A stretch of 53,452 nucleotides of DNA, taken from assembly GCA_001295905.1 (NCBI GenBank), contig LJHT01000054.1, forward strand, positions 1 through 53,452. The letters run 5' to 3'. The position numbers were made by a program, and so were the translations under genes. The notes beneath the pieces were generated by a model that did no database searches, had not been told where the DNA came from, and saw nothing but the letters and a program-made list of their open reading frames with translations. The stretch comes from a beta proteobacterium AAP51. Lineage in GTDB: Bacteria; Pseudomonadota; Gammaproteobacteria; Burkholderiales; Burkholderiaceae_C. This document shows positions 52,207-53,452 of this stretch, piece after piece (position 1 is the first letter of the stretch; every line of letters starts with the position of its first letter).

Positions 52207-53452
52207 ATGGCGCCGCAGGCGATCTTGGCGCGCCTGCCGGCCGCCCTGGCGCGCCTGCTGCGCGCCGAGGCCGGCCCGCTGCTGCCGGCGGTGCGCGCCG
52301 AGGTCTTCGGGCCGCAGCGCTTTGCGCAGCACGGCCAGAGCCTGGGCGTGACCCACGCCGCGCGCCGCCCGGCCTGGCGCGGGGCTGGCAGCTTCCCGAA
52401 GTTCTTTCCCCGCCTGCGCGACAACATCCGCATGCTGCGCGAGGCCCAGGCCGTGCTGGCGCTGCAGGCCGGCGGTGGCGACGAGCCCGGCCCCGCGGCG
52501 CTGTGGCTGCTGGACAACTTCGGCCTCATCGAAGCGCAGCTGCTGGCCATCCACGAAGGCCTGCCGCGCAGCTACTTTCGCAGCCTGCCGGTGCTGGAAG
52601 GCGAACCCCTGGCCGGGCTGCCGCGTGTCTACGGCGTGGCCTGGGCCTTCGTGGCGCACAGCGACAGCGCCTTCGACGAAGACCTGCTGGTGCACTACCT
52701 TGCCGGCTACCAGACCACGCGCGAGCTCGACCTGGCCGAGATGTGGGCCCTGCCCACCACGCTGCGCGTGGTGCTGGTGGAGAACCTGCGCCGCCTCGCC
52801 GAACGGCTGGCCACGCACCAGGCCGCGCGCGAACTGGCGCGGCGCTGTGCCGAGAACCCGGCGGCCTGCCCGCTGCCCGTGCTGCAGGCCCTGTGTGTGC
52901 CGCTGGCGCTGCGCGGCGTGGAAGACGTCTTCCTCACCCAGCTGGGCCAGCAGTGGCTGGAGCCGCACCACGCCAGCCCTGAGACCGTGCCCGCCGCGCA
53001 GCGCCTGTGGCTGGCCGTGCAGCTGCAGGCCCGCCTGCCCGCGGCCGGCACGCTGGCAGCGCGCCAGCAGGCCGAGCAGACCGCCGACAACCTGAGCGTG
53101 AGCAACGCCGTCGGCGCGCTGCGCGCCGTGAACGACGCCGACTGGCCCGCCATCGTGGCCCGCAGCAGCCCGGTGACGCAGCTGATGCTGGGCGATGCCC
53201 TCTTCGCCGCCGAACACCACAAGAGCCGCGACCAGACGCTGCACGGCATCGAAGCCCTGGCCCGCCGCAGCCAGCGCAGCGAGATGCAGGTGGCGCAAGC
53301 GCTGCGCAGCCTGATCGACAACGCCGCCACCACGAGCGGCTCCTCCACCATCACCACTACCGCCGGCCACTGGCTGCACGGCCCCGGGCGCCCGGCCCTG
53401 GCGCGCGCGCTGGACCTGCGCGAGCCCCTGGCCGCCGCGGCGCGGGCGCTGG
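52207..53452 (+). CDS. Cyclic beta-glucan synthase family protein (NdvB/ChvB-like), N-terminal part
   Basis: The reading frame is open from the ATG at 52207 to the window edge (415 codons). It matches the N-terminal region of the very large cyclic beta-1,2-glucan synthases: LWLLDNFGLIEAQLLAIHEGLPRSYFRSLPVLEGEPLAGLPRVYGVAWAFVAHSDSAFDEDLLVHYLAGYQTTRELDLAEMWALPTTLRVVLVENLRRLAERL. Full enzymes are around 2,800 residues with membrane-bound glycosyltransferase and GH94 phosphorylase domains, and make periplasmic cyclic glucans for osmotic adaptation. Only the N-terminal part can be judged here. A TTG at 52186 is an alternative start. Confidence 0.85.
   Translation, partial: MAPQAILARLPAALARLLRAEAGPLLPAVRAEVFGPQRFAQHGQSLGVTHAARRPAWRGAGSFPKFFPRLRDNIRMLREAQAVLALQAGGGDEPGPAALWLLDNFGLIEAQLLAIHEGLPRSYFRSLPVLEGEPLAGLPRVYGVAWAFVAHSDSAFDEDLLVHYLAGYQTTRELDLAEMWALPTTLRVVLVENLRRLAERLATHQAARELARRCAENPAACPLPVLQALCVPLALRGVEDVFLTQLGQQWLEPHHASPETVPAAQRLWLAVQLQARLPAAGTLAARQQAEQTADNLSVSNAVGALRAVNDADWPAIVARSSPVTQLMLGDALFAAEHHKSRDQTLHGIEALARRSQRSEMQVAQALRSLIDNAATTSGSSTITTTAGHWLHGPGRPALARALDLREPLAAAARAL

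Overview
This GC-rich window looks like the chromosome of a betaproteobacterium in Burkholderiales, probably near the Rubrivivax/Leptothrix/Ideonella (Sphaerotilaceae) or Comamonadaceae groups. The basis is gene content and order: rpsO-pnp-qor-tpiA-secG, an iscRSUA-hscBA-fdx operon next to a low-molecular-weight phosphatase and uvrB, zapA followed by 6S RNA and an EVE-domain gene, a stand-alone rnfB beside nth, an intracellular PHA depolymerase, and a PEP-CTERM protein. I saw no CRISPR array, tRNA, rRNA, insertion sequence or phage gene. Almost all of the window is coding. The species assignment is inference.

Layout. 1-6.2 kb (minus strand): translation, RNA decay and triose metabolism (secG partial at the edge, tpiA, quinone oxidoreductase, pnp, rpsO, tsaD). 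6.2-12 kb: a plus-strand intergenic small-RNA candidate, then the complete minus-strand Isc iron-sulfur operon. 12-15 kb: LMW phosphatase translationally coupled to uvrB. 15-21 kb (plus): aromatic/aspartate aminotransferase, PHA depolymerase with a dyad in its promoter, rnfB-nth, zapB-like-zapA, 6S RNA, EVE protein, TauE/SafE exporter. 21-25 kb: a degenerate GGDEF protein, ybiB, rpsU with a structured leader, yqeY and a small phosphatase-like protein. 25-28.5 kb: a TRAP transporter with a convergent binding-protein gene. 28.5-36.6 kb: pmbA, darP, mog, a GGDEF-EAL protein, cysE, trmJ, suhB and a thioesterase.

36.6-53.4 kb is more accessory: a membrane protein/XRE pair, an alpha/beta hydrolase, a DUF2892-GGDEF-EAL fusion lying between an intact traT-like lipoprotein gene and a 70-bp remnant of that gene's 3' end, a 1099-residue propeller-amidohydrolase, a PEP-CTERM protein, a split two-component module (lone receiver, NarL-type regulator, sensorless kinase), a DUF883-like protein, another diguanylate cyclase, DUF3309, a zinc-ribbon protein, tandem Crp/Fnr regulators, and the 5' part of a cyclic beta-glucan synthase gene running off the right edge.

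Four c-di-GMP domain proteins, three other signalling proteins and two Crp/Fnr regulators make the right half rich in signalling. The strongest non-coding signals are the 6S RNA, the 6.25-6.33 kb sRNA candidate, perfect stems in the rpsO and rpsU leaders, a PhaR-like dyad before phaZ, a 17-bp perfect palindrome before the DUF883 gene, and 11-bp direct repeats before the upstream Crp/Fnr gene. Operators, promoters and the sRNA are read by eye and remain predictions.
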